Shown: positions 1 through 7,058 of the stretch, piece after piece | How the letters are laid out: each line of letters opens with the position of its first letter | Numbering within the stretch: the stretch's first letter is position 1 | Source of the DNA: an uncultured Rikenellaceae bacterium | GTDB lineage: Bacteria; Bacteroidota; Bacteroidia; Bacteroidales; Rikenellaceae | NCBI GenBank assembly: GCA_947037995.1 | Contig: CAMQUV010000052.1 | Location: 1 to 7,107, forward strand | Direction: 5' to 3' | Length of the DNA stretch: 7,107 nt | Program-made: the position numbers and the translations under genes | Notes under the pieces: model-generated | Databases searched by the model: none | The model's input: only the letters and a program-made list of their open reading frames with translations | What the model was told of the DNA's origin: nothing

Positions 1-171
1 ATTTGTCAGTACAAAATTGTTAATTTGTACACTTTGGTCTTTATTTAGGGCATTTATGGTCAATGGAATAGAGATAGTGTATGGTGATAGTGGGTCGTTA
101 GTTGGTGTATCATCGTCTATAAATTCATCACCACCCCCAATAAGTGGTTTTTTTTTACTATATTTGCTCAA
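1..171 (-). CDS. Possible divergent gene, 5' part only, product unknown
   Basis: Read on the minus strand, a stop-free frame of 57 codons runs from a TTG at 171-169 to the left edge. An in-frame TAA (174-172) lies directly before the TTG and no in-frame ATG is present, so TTG is the only reasonable start. The deduced N-terminus begins MSKYSKKKPLIGGGDEF. It continues with an Asp/Thr/Pro-rich stretch and then a more ordinary mixed sequence. There is no signal peptide or membrane segment. I do not recognise the family. A run of nine A's encodes the three lysines. The plus strand is also open across the same bases (2-175), so an open frame alone is weak evidence. The minus reading has the more protein-like composition. 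This could instead be non-coding DNA. Confidence 0.35.
   Translation of the reverse strand, partial: MSKYSKKKPLIGGGDEFIDDDTPTNDPLSPYTISIPLTINALNKDQSVQINNFVLTN
159..166 (+). promoter_or_regulatory. Bacteroidota-type -7 promoter element upstream of the GH92 gene
   Basis: The bases TATATTTG match the Bacteroidota primary sigma factor -7 consensus TAnnTTTG exactly. Transcription would begin a few bases downstream, giving an untranslated leader of about 50 bases before the GH92 start at 222. No clear TTG is visible at the expected -33 position. An eight-base degenerate match can arise by chance in AT-rich DNA. The element lies just inside the 5' end of the possible minus-strand gene, so the two would be divergent and slightly overlapping. 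Confidence 0.4.
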
Positions 172-221
172 TTAATTAAACCTTAAGTATTCTATAATTA
201 CACAACACAAAAAATAAACCA

Positions 222-2375
222 ATGAAAAAACTCTTATTTATCTCTGCATTAATTGTTACAGCGGTCTCTTGCGCGCCGAAACAAACGACTACGGACTTTA
301 CTCAATTTGTCGACCCACATATTGGTAGCGGTGGTCACGGTCACGTGTTCGTTGGGGCTTCGGTTCCACGAGGACTAGTGCAACTAGGGCCTGTAAACGT
401 TAGCGAGGGCTGGGACTGGTGCTCGGGTTACCACGTCTCGGATTCCACAGTGATTGGGTTTGCGCATACTCACCTTAGCGGAACGGGTATCGGAGATAAG
501 GGAGACATCTTGTTTATGCCAGTAACGGGCAACCCCGAGTACACCCACAAAACTACATATCTCTCAAATTATGACAAAAGCAAAGAGATTGCAAAACCAT
601 ATTACTATAGCACAGTGCTTACTCGCTACAATATCAAAGCGGAGCTTGCTGCTACAACTAGAGTAGGGCACCACCGCTACACATACCCCGAGGGAGCTGC
701 GCCACAAATGGTTATAAATATGTTCCAAGGTATCGGTTGGGATGCTGCTTATGACTGTAAAGTCGAAATGGTTAACGATACAACTATCACAGGATACCGA
801 CTCTCAAAAGGTTGGGCCGAAGATGATAGAGTGTATTTCTCTGCCCACTTTAACACTCCAATAAAAAGCATTAAAACTATCGCTGATACAGCATATAACA
901 AACAAACAAAAACGACTAAAATCGTTCCTGGAGCTTATACTTTTATAGAATTTCAAGATGCTCAGGTCGTAGAGGCCAAAGTAGCTATCTCTGGTGTGGA
1001 CGTTGCGGGAGCAGAGAAAAACTATGTTGCCGAAAAATGTACATTTCAACAGGCGCAAGACACGGCCCAAGAAAAATGGAACGAACTACTCAGACGCGTA
1101 GAGGTTGAGGGCTCGTCAGAATCGACCCGAAAAGTGTTCTACACGGCGTTTTATCACACCGCCATATTCCCTTGCATATTTAATGATGTGGATGGAAAAT
1201 ACCGTGGCGCGAATGGTGAGATTTATGAGTCGGATAGACCGGTCTATACTATCTTCTCGCTCTGGGATACATACAGGTCGGCACACCCACTGTTTACTAT
1301 AACCGAGAAAGAAAAAGTGGCCGATATGGTCAACTCAATGCTGGCGATTTATGACCAACAAGGCAAACTCCCTGTGTGGCACCTTTGGGGTAATGAGACC
1401 AATTGTATGGTCGGATTTGGCTCGGTGCAGGTGATTGCGGATGCTATAATGAAAAATATCGAAGGATTCGACTACGACAGAGCCTATAACGCTATGCTGA
1501 ACTATGCCGAACTTGACGAACGAGGACTTAAACAGGTCAGAGAACAAGGCTTTATCCCCGGCGATAAAGAGCTAGAATCGGTGGCAAAAGCGATGGAATA
1601 CTGTATCTCGGATGCGGCTATTGCGGCTGTGGCTACCAAATTGGGCAAAACAGAGGATGCCGAAAGATTTACTAAACGTAGTGAAAACTATAAAAGATAT
1701 TTTGACAAGAATGACAATTTCATAAAAGGAGTTTTGGCGGACGGAAGTTTTAGAACACCGTTCGACCCAGCGTTTTCGTCTCACCGCGAAGATGATTTTT
1801 GTGAGGGTAACTCGTGGCAATATAGCTGGATGGTTCCTCACGATTATAAAGGACTTTTCGGTATGTTTGACTCGATGACAGAGGCTGAAGCGAAACTAGA
1901 TAGCCTGTTCTCTACGCCTTATGTGAGAAATGCTAATAGCTCTCCTGATATTTCGGGAATGGTTGGGCAATACTCGCACGGAAATGAACCTAGCCATAGC
2001 ACTATTTTTGCCTATGCAGCGATGGGAAAACCTGAGAAAACAGCGGCGCTAGCACGTAAGATTATTACGGAACTATATTTTGACGACCCTAACGGACTCA
2101 GCGGAAACGAAGACTGTGGGCAAATGTCGGCGTGGTATATGCTCAATGCGATGGGGATTTATCAACCAAACCCTGCCGGAGGCGACTTTGTTATTACCTC
2201 GCCACTGTTTACGAAAACTACTATACACCTTGGCGAAAACAAAACTTTCGTTATCGAAAAACAAGGAACTAACGTCTATCACACCAAAACACTGATTGAT
2301 GGCAAAGATGCTCCGCTTGCTGAGCTTTCGTATGCACAAATCGAAAACGGTGGAACACTAACGCTGATAGACTAA
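222..2375 (+). CDS. GH92 family exo-alpha-mannosidase, lipoprotein
   Basis: This 717-residue protein is a glycoside hydrolase family 92 enzyme. The family comprises Ca2+-dependent inverting exo-alpha-mannosidases that trim alpha-linked mannose from N-glycans and yeast-type mannans. Residues 1-17 form a lipoprotein signal peptide ending in AVSC, with Cys17 as the lipidated residue. The N-terminal beta-sandwich starts near residue 28 (FVDPHIG) and includes GFAHTHLSGTG. The catalytic (alpha/alpha)6 domain carries the expected motifs: WGNETNCMVG (Trp389, Glu392), EGNSWQYSW (Glu528), VPHD (to Asp541), HGNEPSH (586-592) and GNEDCGQMSAWY (628-639, acidic Glu630/Asp631). Length and motif order fit an intact family member. 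The start is set by the signal peptide, with no good ribosome binding site. The enzyme probably acts in the periplasm or on the cell surface. Linkage specificity (1,2; 1,3; 1,4) cannot be read with certainty. The GH20 gene follows after 81 bases. Confidence 0.95.
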   Translation: MKKLLFISALIVTAVSCAPKQTTTDFTQFVDPHIGSGGHGHVFVGASVPRGLVQLGPVNVSEGWDWCSGYHVSDSTVIGFAHTHLSGTGIGDKGDILFMPVTGNPEYTHKTTYLSNYDKSKEIAKPYYYSTVLTRYNIKAELAATTRVGHHRYTYPEGAAPQMVINMFQGIGWDAAYDCKVEMVNDTTITGYRLSKGWAEDDRVYFSAHFNTPIKSIKTIADTAYNKQTKTTKIVPGAYTFIEFQDAQVVEAKVAISGVDVAGAEKNYVAEKCTFQQAQDTAQEKWNELLRRVEVEGSSESTRKVFYTAFYHTAIFPCIFNDVDGKYRGANGEIYESDRPVYTIFSLWDTYRSAHPLFTITEKEKVADMVNSMLAIYDQQGKLPVWHLWGNETNCMVGFGSVQVIADAIMKNIEGFDYDRAYNAMLNYAELDERGLKQVREQGFIPGDKELESVAKAMEYCISDAAIAAVATKLGKTEDAERFTKRSENYKRYFDKNDNFIKGVLADGSFRTPFDPAFSSHREDDFCEGNSWQYSWMVPHDYKGLFGMFDSMTEAEAKLDSLFSTPYVRNANSSPDISGMVGQYSHGNEPSHSTIFAYAAMGKPEKTAALARKIITELYFDDPNGLSGNEDCGQMSAWYMLNAMGIYQPNPAGGDFVITSPLFTKTTIHLGENKTFVIEKQGTNVYHTKTLIDGKDAPLAELSYAQIENGGTLTLID

Positions 2376-2456
2376 TAACCCGAAAGTCAACGCTCCGTAT
2401 GGTTCGGAATAGCAGGAAAAAGGAATTATATATACAATTTACATTTAGAAAATTAA

Positions 2457-4700
2457 ATGAGATTACGACCACTAATAATAAGCGCATCTATTGCGCTGAC
2501 GCTAGCTTCTTGTACAACAAAGGAGTTCACGGCTAAGGGCGTTATACCCCAGCCGCACCACCTCGCTGTTGGCAAGGAAAGTGTGCGACTATCGAGCATA
2601 CAGAGCAAAGGCAATGAAACACTCTCCAAACTTGTAAATAGATTTGCTCAGGTTATCAACCTGCCTATCGATGGCGATGGGCGAGTGCTTAATGTGAGCC
2701 TCGATAGTACTATCCAACATAATGATGGCTACCGTATTGTTATCAACGAAAAAGATGCCTACGTAAAAGCCAAAAATTATTCTGGCATTATCTATGCAAT
2801 GACCACGCTGTCACAACTTTATAAAGACAGGCAATTGCCTCAAGTCGATATTTATGACTATCCGCAATACGAGTGGAGAGGACTTATGCTCGACGTGTCG
2901 CGCCATTACTTTGAACCCGACGCAATTAAAGAGGTCATTAAAATGATGTCACTTCATAAACTCAATAAACTACATTGGCACCTAACCGATGGGATTGGGT
3001 GGAGAGTGCAAATTGATAAATACCCAGCCCTAACGGATAGTGCGGCGTGGAGGGTCGACGAACACCCCGAAGCTCCGTGGACTAACCTCGAGCTTGCCGA
3101 TGCTAGCAATCCTGCGGCTCACGGAGGGTTTTATACCAAAGATGAGATTCGTGATATCGTTAGTTTTGCGGATAGCTGTGGCGTTGAGGTAATTCCCGAA
3201 ATCGAAATGCCTGGGCATAGCTTGGCGATACTGAGCCTTTACCCCGAACTTAAATGTACGGATGTTGAGGGCGACCCAAATGTGTTCTGTGTCGGCAAAG
3301 AGCAGACCTATACGTTCCTTACGGATATACTCTCGGAAGTGGCGGAAATGTTCCCTTCTAAGTATATACATATAGGCGGTGATGAAGTCGCGTTTGACCA
3401 ATGGGGCAAATGTGCGGATTGCCGTAAAACGATGAAGAGTAATAAGATTAAATCAATGGGCGACCTACAAGGATATTTTGTTAATCGTATCGACCAACAC
3501 CTCAAATCACTGGGTAAAACTATGATTGGGTGGAACGAACTGACCGAAGGCACTATACCGAAAGACGCGATGATTACCAGCTGGACGGGTTGGGAAGGGG
3601 GGCTCGAAGCAGCCAAACGTGGTAACAAAGCAATTATGTGCCCGCTCGACTATGTCTATTTCGACCACTACCAAGGCAGTGCCGACTTTGAGCCGCAGGC
3701 TTGGGGAGGAGCGAATACGCTAAAACGTGTCTATGATTTCCCGATTATACCTAAGGGTACGGAGCCTCAAATTGCTAAAAATATTATTGGTGGGCAGGCT
3801 AATCTGTGGACAGAGAATATTATCACCGAAAAACACCTGCAGTATATGCTTCTTCCTCGCCTAGCCGCACTGGGCGAAGCGCTATGGAGCGACCCTAAGG
3901 ATAAAAACTGGGTGTCGTTTAACAAAAGGCTTGAAAATATTAAAGAGATTTATCGAAAAAATGGGTGGGACTACTCAAATAGTGCCTACACGCCTGTGGT
4001 TAAAGGTGAGAGGTTCAACGACAAAGGGGAGCTAGAGCTCACTCTTACTAACGAAACCCTGGGAGTGACTATGAGATATACGCTCGATGGCTCGAGACCC
4101 AACTATGAGAGTACGAGGACTGATTCGCTGGTAGTGATAACTAAACCGGCTACACTCAAGGTGGCGGCATTCGTAGCCGATACAATTATGGGACGAGTTC
4201 TCCGCGTGCCGAACCTTATGAGCAAAGCCACCAAGGCTAGTAAGGTTACCTATATGAATTGGTATGACAAACAGTATTCGGGCGGAGGAACGAGAGCTCT
4301 TATAGACAATAAATTTGCTACTCGCCGAGGTGATGACAAGGCGTGGCAAGGGGTTCGGGCTAAGGATTTTGTGGTTACACTAGACTTTCCGCAGCCAATT
4401 ACGCCAAGAGTACTAGTGGCGCGATTCTTCCAACATTTGGGCATTACCTCGGTAGTTCTGCCAACTAAGGTGGTTGTGAGCGCACGTACGAAAGATGGTA
4501 AATGGGTGGTTATTGCCAACCATAGCCCCAAAAAACGTTATAGTTATGACGCCGTAATCGCTACTGAGAGAATAGAGTTAGACCCTATCGAGACTACTAG
4601 GTTGCGTGTTGTTGCTGTAAACCCTGTGACGCTGCCCAAGGGACATCCCAAAGCGGGCGACCAAGCGTGGGTATTTATGGATGAAATCGCTGTAAATTAG
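2457..4700 (+). CDS. GH20 beta-N-acetylhexosaminidase, lipoprotein
   Basis: This 747-residue family GH20 enzyme releases terminal beta-linked GlcNAc or GalNAc by substrate-assisted catalysis. A lipoprotein signal peptide ends in LASC (Cys19). A GH20b-like N-terminal alpha/beta domain follows (about 28-135), then the catalytic TIM barrel from about 138. Key barrel motifs are all present: the substrate-binding Arg141 in YEWRG, HWHLTD (173-178), PEIEMPGH (247-254) and HIGGDEV with the catalytic Asp309-Glu310 pair. The Trp-rich SWTGW, YFDHYQ and GGQANLW complete the active-site set. After the barrel comes a chitobiase C-terminal-like domain (YTLDGSRP, about 520-590), then an F5/8-type-C-like beta-sandwich (about 600-745, ALIDNK near 614) that may bind sugars. 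The 81-base gap after the GH92 gene holds no TAnnTTTG match and no convincing terminator, so co-transcription is likely. Together the two enzymes suit sequential trimming of host glycans. Confidence 0.95.
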   Translation: MRLRPLIISASIALTLASCTTKEFTAKGVIPQPHHLAVGKESVRLSSIQSKGNETLSKLVNRFAQVINLPIDGDGRVLNVSLDSTIQHNDGYRIVINEKDAYVKAKNYSGIIYAMTTLSQLYKDRQLPQVDIYDYPQYEWRGLMLDVSRHYFEPDAIKEVIKMMSLHKLNKLHWHLTDGIGWRVQIDKYPALTDSAAWRVDEHPEAPWTNLELADASNPAAHGGFYTKDEIRDIVSFADSCGVEVIPEIEMPGHSLAILSLYPELKCTDVEGDPNVFCVGKEQTYTFLTDILSEVAEMFPSKYIHIGGDEVAFDQWGKCADCRKTMKSNKIKSMGDLQGYFVNRIDQHLKSLGKTMIGWNELTEGTIPKDAMITSWTGWEGGLEAAKRGNKAIMCPLDYVYFDHYQGSADFEPQAWGGANTLKRVYDFPIIPKGTEPQIAKNIIGGQANLWTENIITEKHLQYMLLPRLAALGEALWSDPKDKNWVSFNKRLENIKEIYRKNGWDYSNSAYTPVVKGERFNDKGELELTLTNETLGVTMRYTLDGSRPNYESTRTDSLVVITKPATLKVAAFVADTIMGRVLRVPNLMSKATKASKVTYMNWYDKQYSGGGTRALIDNKFATRRGDDKAWQGVRAKDFVVTLDFPQPITPRVLVARFFQHLGITSVVLPTKVVVSARTKDGKWVVIANHSPKKRYSYDAVIATERIELDPIETTRLRVVAVNPVTLPKGHPKAGDQAWVFMDEIAVN

Positions 4701-4707
4701 TATTTTA

Positions 4708-4781
4708 TGTAAATTTGAGGATATATTAATAATAGATTATAAACCTGTAATATTTTAAGGATATGAATATAATAATGATTA
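4708..4781 (+). repeat. Imperfect direct repeat overlapping the gtrA start
   Basis: Two related segments, 4708-4739 and 4746-4781, align with a few gaps and substitutions. Both start with TGTAA, share AGGATAT (4718-4724 and 4758-4764) and end in GATTA after an AT-rich stretch. The second copy contains the gtrA start codon. The sequence is AT-rich and low in complexity, so the resemblance may be partly chance. A local duplication of the leader is the other reading. Confidence 0.3.
4710..4717 (+). promoter_or_regulatory. Bacteroidota-type -7 promoter element upstream of gtrA-ftsW
   Basis: TAAATTTG is an exact match to the TAnnTTTG -7 consensus. It sits ten bases after the GH20 stop codon and about 45 bases before the next start. 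This is where a promoter for a separate gtrA-ftsW transcript would be expected. The -33 region has no clear TTG; the closest is CTG at 4690-4692, slightly too near. This separates the envelope-biogenesis genes from the glycosidase pair, although read-through from upstream is also possible. Confidence 0.4.
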
Positions 4782-5344
4782 AAAAAATTGTAAAGTTTGG
4801 AATTGTTGGCGCGTTTGGTCTGCTGATAGATTTTGGGGTAACAGCCTTTGTGTTGTATTTTTCGGGATTAGAAGAGCTGCTATACCATAGTCTTAGCACT
4901 ATGATTATCGGACACATTACCAACGAAATGTGGGTGGTGCTGTTTGCCAATGCTTTTGCCTTTGCTGTGGCTACTACGGCGATGTACTACATTAATAGAA
5001 TATGGACGTGGAAAAGCCACAATCCAGCTGTGACCAATGAATACGCACGATTTTTCGGTGTAGCGGTTGTTGGGTTAGTTGTTAATTTGGGGCTGATATA
5101 TTTCTTGGGTCGTAGATGTGATATGGGCTTTGATATTTGGGGCTACACAGTGCAGTCGATATTGGTGATTAAATCTCTGTCATTTACGGGTGCTTTAGTG
5201 TGGAACTTTGTGGCAAATGATATATTTACATTTAGGAAGCCTACGAAGAAAGAGCTGGAAAATGCAGATGATTATTGTGATTATATTGATTATGATAATG
5301 ATGATGCAATGGATAACGACGACGATTATATCCCTAAGGCATAA
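4763..5344 (+). CDS. GtrA-family membrane protein with acidic C-terminal tail
   Basis: This 193-residue protein has the four-helix layout of the GtrA family: membrane segments at about 11-33, 56-77, 95-115 and 128-152. The family motif appears after helix 2 as NRIWTW (78-83), and a related WNFVANDIFTF (147-157) ends helix 4. GtrA proteins are thought to help move polyprenyl-phosphate-linked sugars across the inner membrane, usually beside a GT2 glycosyltransferase. None is visible here. The helix 1-2 loop (34-55) is longer than I would expect. The last 30 residues are strongly acidic (13 Asp/Glu, one Lys, several Tyr), which is not part of the usual family core. The start could be Met1 or Met5 (4775). 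An AAGGA at 4757-4761 is too close to the first and rather far from the second. The gene lies 32 bases before ftsW and is probably co-transcribed with it. The exact substrate is unknown. Confidence 0.85.
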   Translation: MNIIMIKKIVKFGIVGAFGLLIDFGVTAFVLYFSGLEELLYHSLSTMIIGHITNEMWVVLFANAFAFAVATTAMYYINRIWTWKSHNPAVTNEYARFFGVAVVGLVVNLGLIYFLGRRCDMGFDIWGYTVQSILVIKSLSFTGALVWNFVANDIFTFRKPTKKELENADDYCDYIDYDNDDAMDNDDDYIPKA

Positions 5345-5376
5345 CCGAGAACAGTAGTTTTACAATATAATTTAGA

Positions 5377-7044
5377 ATGCAAGAACACGAATCGGAGAGA
5401 ATATCCACCGAAATAGCGGACAGTGGGGCAGAGCAGCGTAGGTTGCCGCCACTACCTAAGCGCCAGAAGTTCCTTTTTAGGGGTGACAGAGCGCTGTGGG
5501 TTGTCATAGCTATACTGAGTGTCTTTTCGCTACTTGTGGTCTACTCCTCAACCGCCTCAATGGCTTATAAGGTTGCAGGTGGAAACACGTCGTATTACCT
5601 AACCCGCCAAGCGATATTTATATTCATCGGGTTTATTACTATAATAGTGGTTCACTGGATTGATTTAAAAACCTATTTGCAGTATGTCCCGTTCCTGTTC
5701 AAAGCCGCGCTGGTGGCTATGTGTTGCGTCTATTTCCTGGGCGAGGCGCGTAATGATGCCTCTAGGTGGTACAAGGTGTTCAATGTAACGTTCCAACCTG
5801 CCGATTTGCTCAAAATTATGCTAATGATGTATCTGGCTAAGATACTCGGAGCGCGCCAACGCTTTATTGACAAGGTTGATATAGTGCCACAGTTAACCCG
5901 CTGGAGCTCGGAGCGCGAGCGTAATATGGCGATTTGGAATAATTACACGAAGAAGATTGTTATGCCAATCGTGCTATCGTGTGTCGCCATTTTCTTTAGT
6001 AATCTATCCACGACTGTCATAGTTTTTGTTTGCGCAATGATTGTTTTATGGGTGGGGCGTGTGAAATCGTCACAGATAGGAAAGATTGTTGGGATATGTT
6101 TTATCAGTATGTTTTTGGCAATCAGTATAATGGGCGTAGCCCAGGTTGGGCGTGCCAATACGTGGATTAATAGGCTCGAGAGATTCGTTATGCCGCAGGT
6201 GCAGGACGGTGATAATATAGGACAAGTTAGTAGTACTAACTACCAGGCGCTGCAAGCCGAGATAGCTATCGCCTCGGGTGGAGCTCTGGGCAAAGGTCCA
6301 GGCGGAAGCACCCAAAGGTCGCAGCTGCCTCACCCCTATTCGGATTTTGCCTATGCCTTTATTATTGAGGAGTATGGACTGCCCGGTGCGGTGATAATTA
6401 TATTACTCTATTTGTGGGTGTTCTTTAGGGCGCGAGCTATAGTCTATCGAACGCAGAAACCCACCGAGGGACTTATGGTGCTGGGGCTAGCACTGATTAG
6501 TGTGTTTAGTGCAATGATACATATTTTTGTGTCAGTCGGGATAGTGCCAGTTACGGGGCAGACGCTGCCGCTTATTAGTTTGGGCGGGAGTTCTATTGTG
6601 TTTACTAGTTTGTCTTTCGGAATAATTCTTAGTATCAGTAGAGCATCCTATGAGCGTGAATATCGCCAAAAAAGAGCGGTTGTAATGGCATTAAGACGGG
6701 AGATTTTGGCGCTGTCGCCATCGCTTCGTAACGAAGAATTGTTGGTAGATTACCCTGAGTATCAAGAAGATAATGATTATAGCGACGAATACGACGAGAT
6801 TATCGAACCTCCGTTCGACACAAGCGTGGAGCATATTGCATCGGAGAATGAGGATGATGATGACGAATCACCATTTTTTGAGGACTATGACTATAATGAC
6901 CATTATAATCACTCTTCGGAGGCTGATAATGGTGATAGTGACGAGGATGATGATGGGATTTTCGTCCGTGGCGATGACGAAGATGGCGAGGATGGCGATG
7001 AGTGGTCGGATGATGAACGTAATGAAAAAATAATAATAGAATAA
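5377..7044 (+). CDS. ftsW: FtsW-type SEDS peptidoglycan glycosyltransferase with long acidic tail
   Basis: This protein is a SEDS-family lipid II polymerase of the inner membrane that builds septal peptidoglycan with a partner class B PBP. About ten membrane helices lie between residues 40 and 421, after a roughly 38-residue cytoplasmic N-terminus. Family landmarks are ASRWYKVFNVTFQPADLLK (128-146, corresponding to the usual QPSE motif), the large periplasmic loop (about 256-335) with GKGPGGS, and YSDFAYAFIIEEYG. In the last motif Asp323 aligns with the essential SEDS aspartate. PVTGQTLPLISLGGSS (391-406) follows before the last helix. FtsW is preferred over RodA because of overall resemblance to Bacteroidota FtsW and a possible murG start downstream. 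The length, 555 residues, is well above the usual 380-430. The excess is mainly a C-terminal tail (458-555) with 44 Asp/Glu and only three Lys/Arg, expected to be cytoplasmic. A charged loop at about 158-192 is also notable. Confidence 0.9.
   Translation: MQEHESERISTEIADSGAEQRRLPPLPKRQKFLFRGDRALWVVIAILSVFSLLVVYSSTASMAYKVAGGNTSYYLTRQAIFIFIGFITIIVVHWIDLKTYLQYVPFLFKAALVAMCCVYFLGEARNDASRWYKVFNVTFQPADLLKIMLMMYLAKILGARQRFIDKVDIVPQLTRWSSERERNMAIWNNYTKKIVMPIVLSCVAIFFSNLSTTVIVFVCAMIVLWVGRVKSSQIGKIVGICFISMFLAISIMGVAQVGRANTWINRLERFVMPQVQDGDNIGQVSSTNYQALQAEIAIASGGALGKGPGGSTQRSQLPHPYSDFAYAFIIEEYGLPGAVIIILLYLWVFFRARAIVYRTQKPTEGLMVLGLALISVFSAMIHIFVSVGIVPVTGQTLPLISLGGSSIVFTSLSFGIILSISRASYEREYRQKRAVVMALRREILALSPSLRNEELLVDYPEYQEDNDYSDEYDEIIEPPFDTSVEHIASENEDDDDESPFFEDYDYNDHYNHSSEADNGDSDEDDDGIFVRGDDEDGEDGDEWSDDERNEKIIIE
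6748..7041 (+). other. Low-complexity region encoding the FtsW acidic tail
   Basis: These bases encode FtsW residues 458-555. They are full of GAT, GAC, GAA and GAG codons, including short in-phase runs such as those near 6849-6867, 6940-6957 and 6970-7018. There is no exact long tandem unit, and synonymous codons are mixed, so the acidic character looks maintained at protein level rather than being a fresh microsatellite. The tail holds several Tyr in acidic context (EDYDYND) and ends in IIIE. Expected to be disordered in the cytoplasm. Confidence 0.8.
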
Positions 7045-7058
7045 ATATATTTTAAGAA

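Noticed and set aside
2..175. Plus-strand open frame across the left-edge region ending in a hydrophobic run before TAA
   Set aside because: It overlaps the minus-strand frame. Its C-terminus (PPPISGFFLLYLLN) is what antisense translation of the Lys/Gly-rich start would give, and the composition looks less like a real protein. It is not fully excluded, because it enters from outside the window.
208..216. Minus-strand -7 promoter element (CAAAnnTA on the plus strand) for the left-edge gene
   Set aside because: The spacing is off by one base (three bases between CAAA and TA instead of two), so it does not meet the consensus.
2380..2407. Inverted repeat CCGAA / TTCGG after the GH92 stop as a terminator
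   Set aside because: The stem is only five base pairs with an 18-base loop and no following T run, so it is too weak to call a terminator.
3030..3401. 123-codon minus-strand open frame within the GH20 gene
   Set aside because: It lies antisense to the conserved GH20 catalytic barrel, has no recognisable features, and is explained by the codon pattern of the real gene.
6849..7018. GAT-rich runs considered as a microsatellite or CRISPR-like repeat
   Set aside because: The units are irregular, with mixed synonymous codons and no spacer structure. They are explained as coding for an acidic protein tail.
6773..7033. Plus-strand Met-rich open frame over the FtsW tail
   Set aside because: This is the shifted reading of repeated GAT/GAC codons, which yields ATG and other Met/Ile/Thr codons. 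The ftsW frame runs through without interruption.
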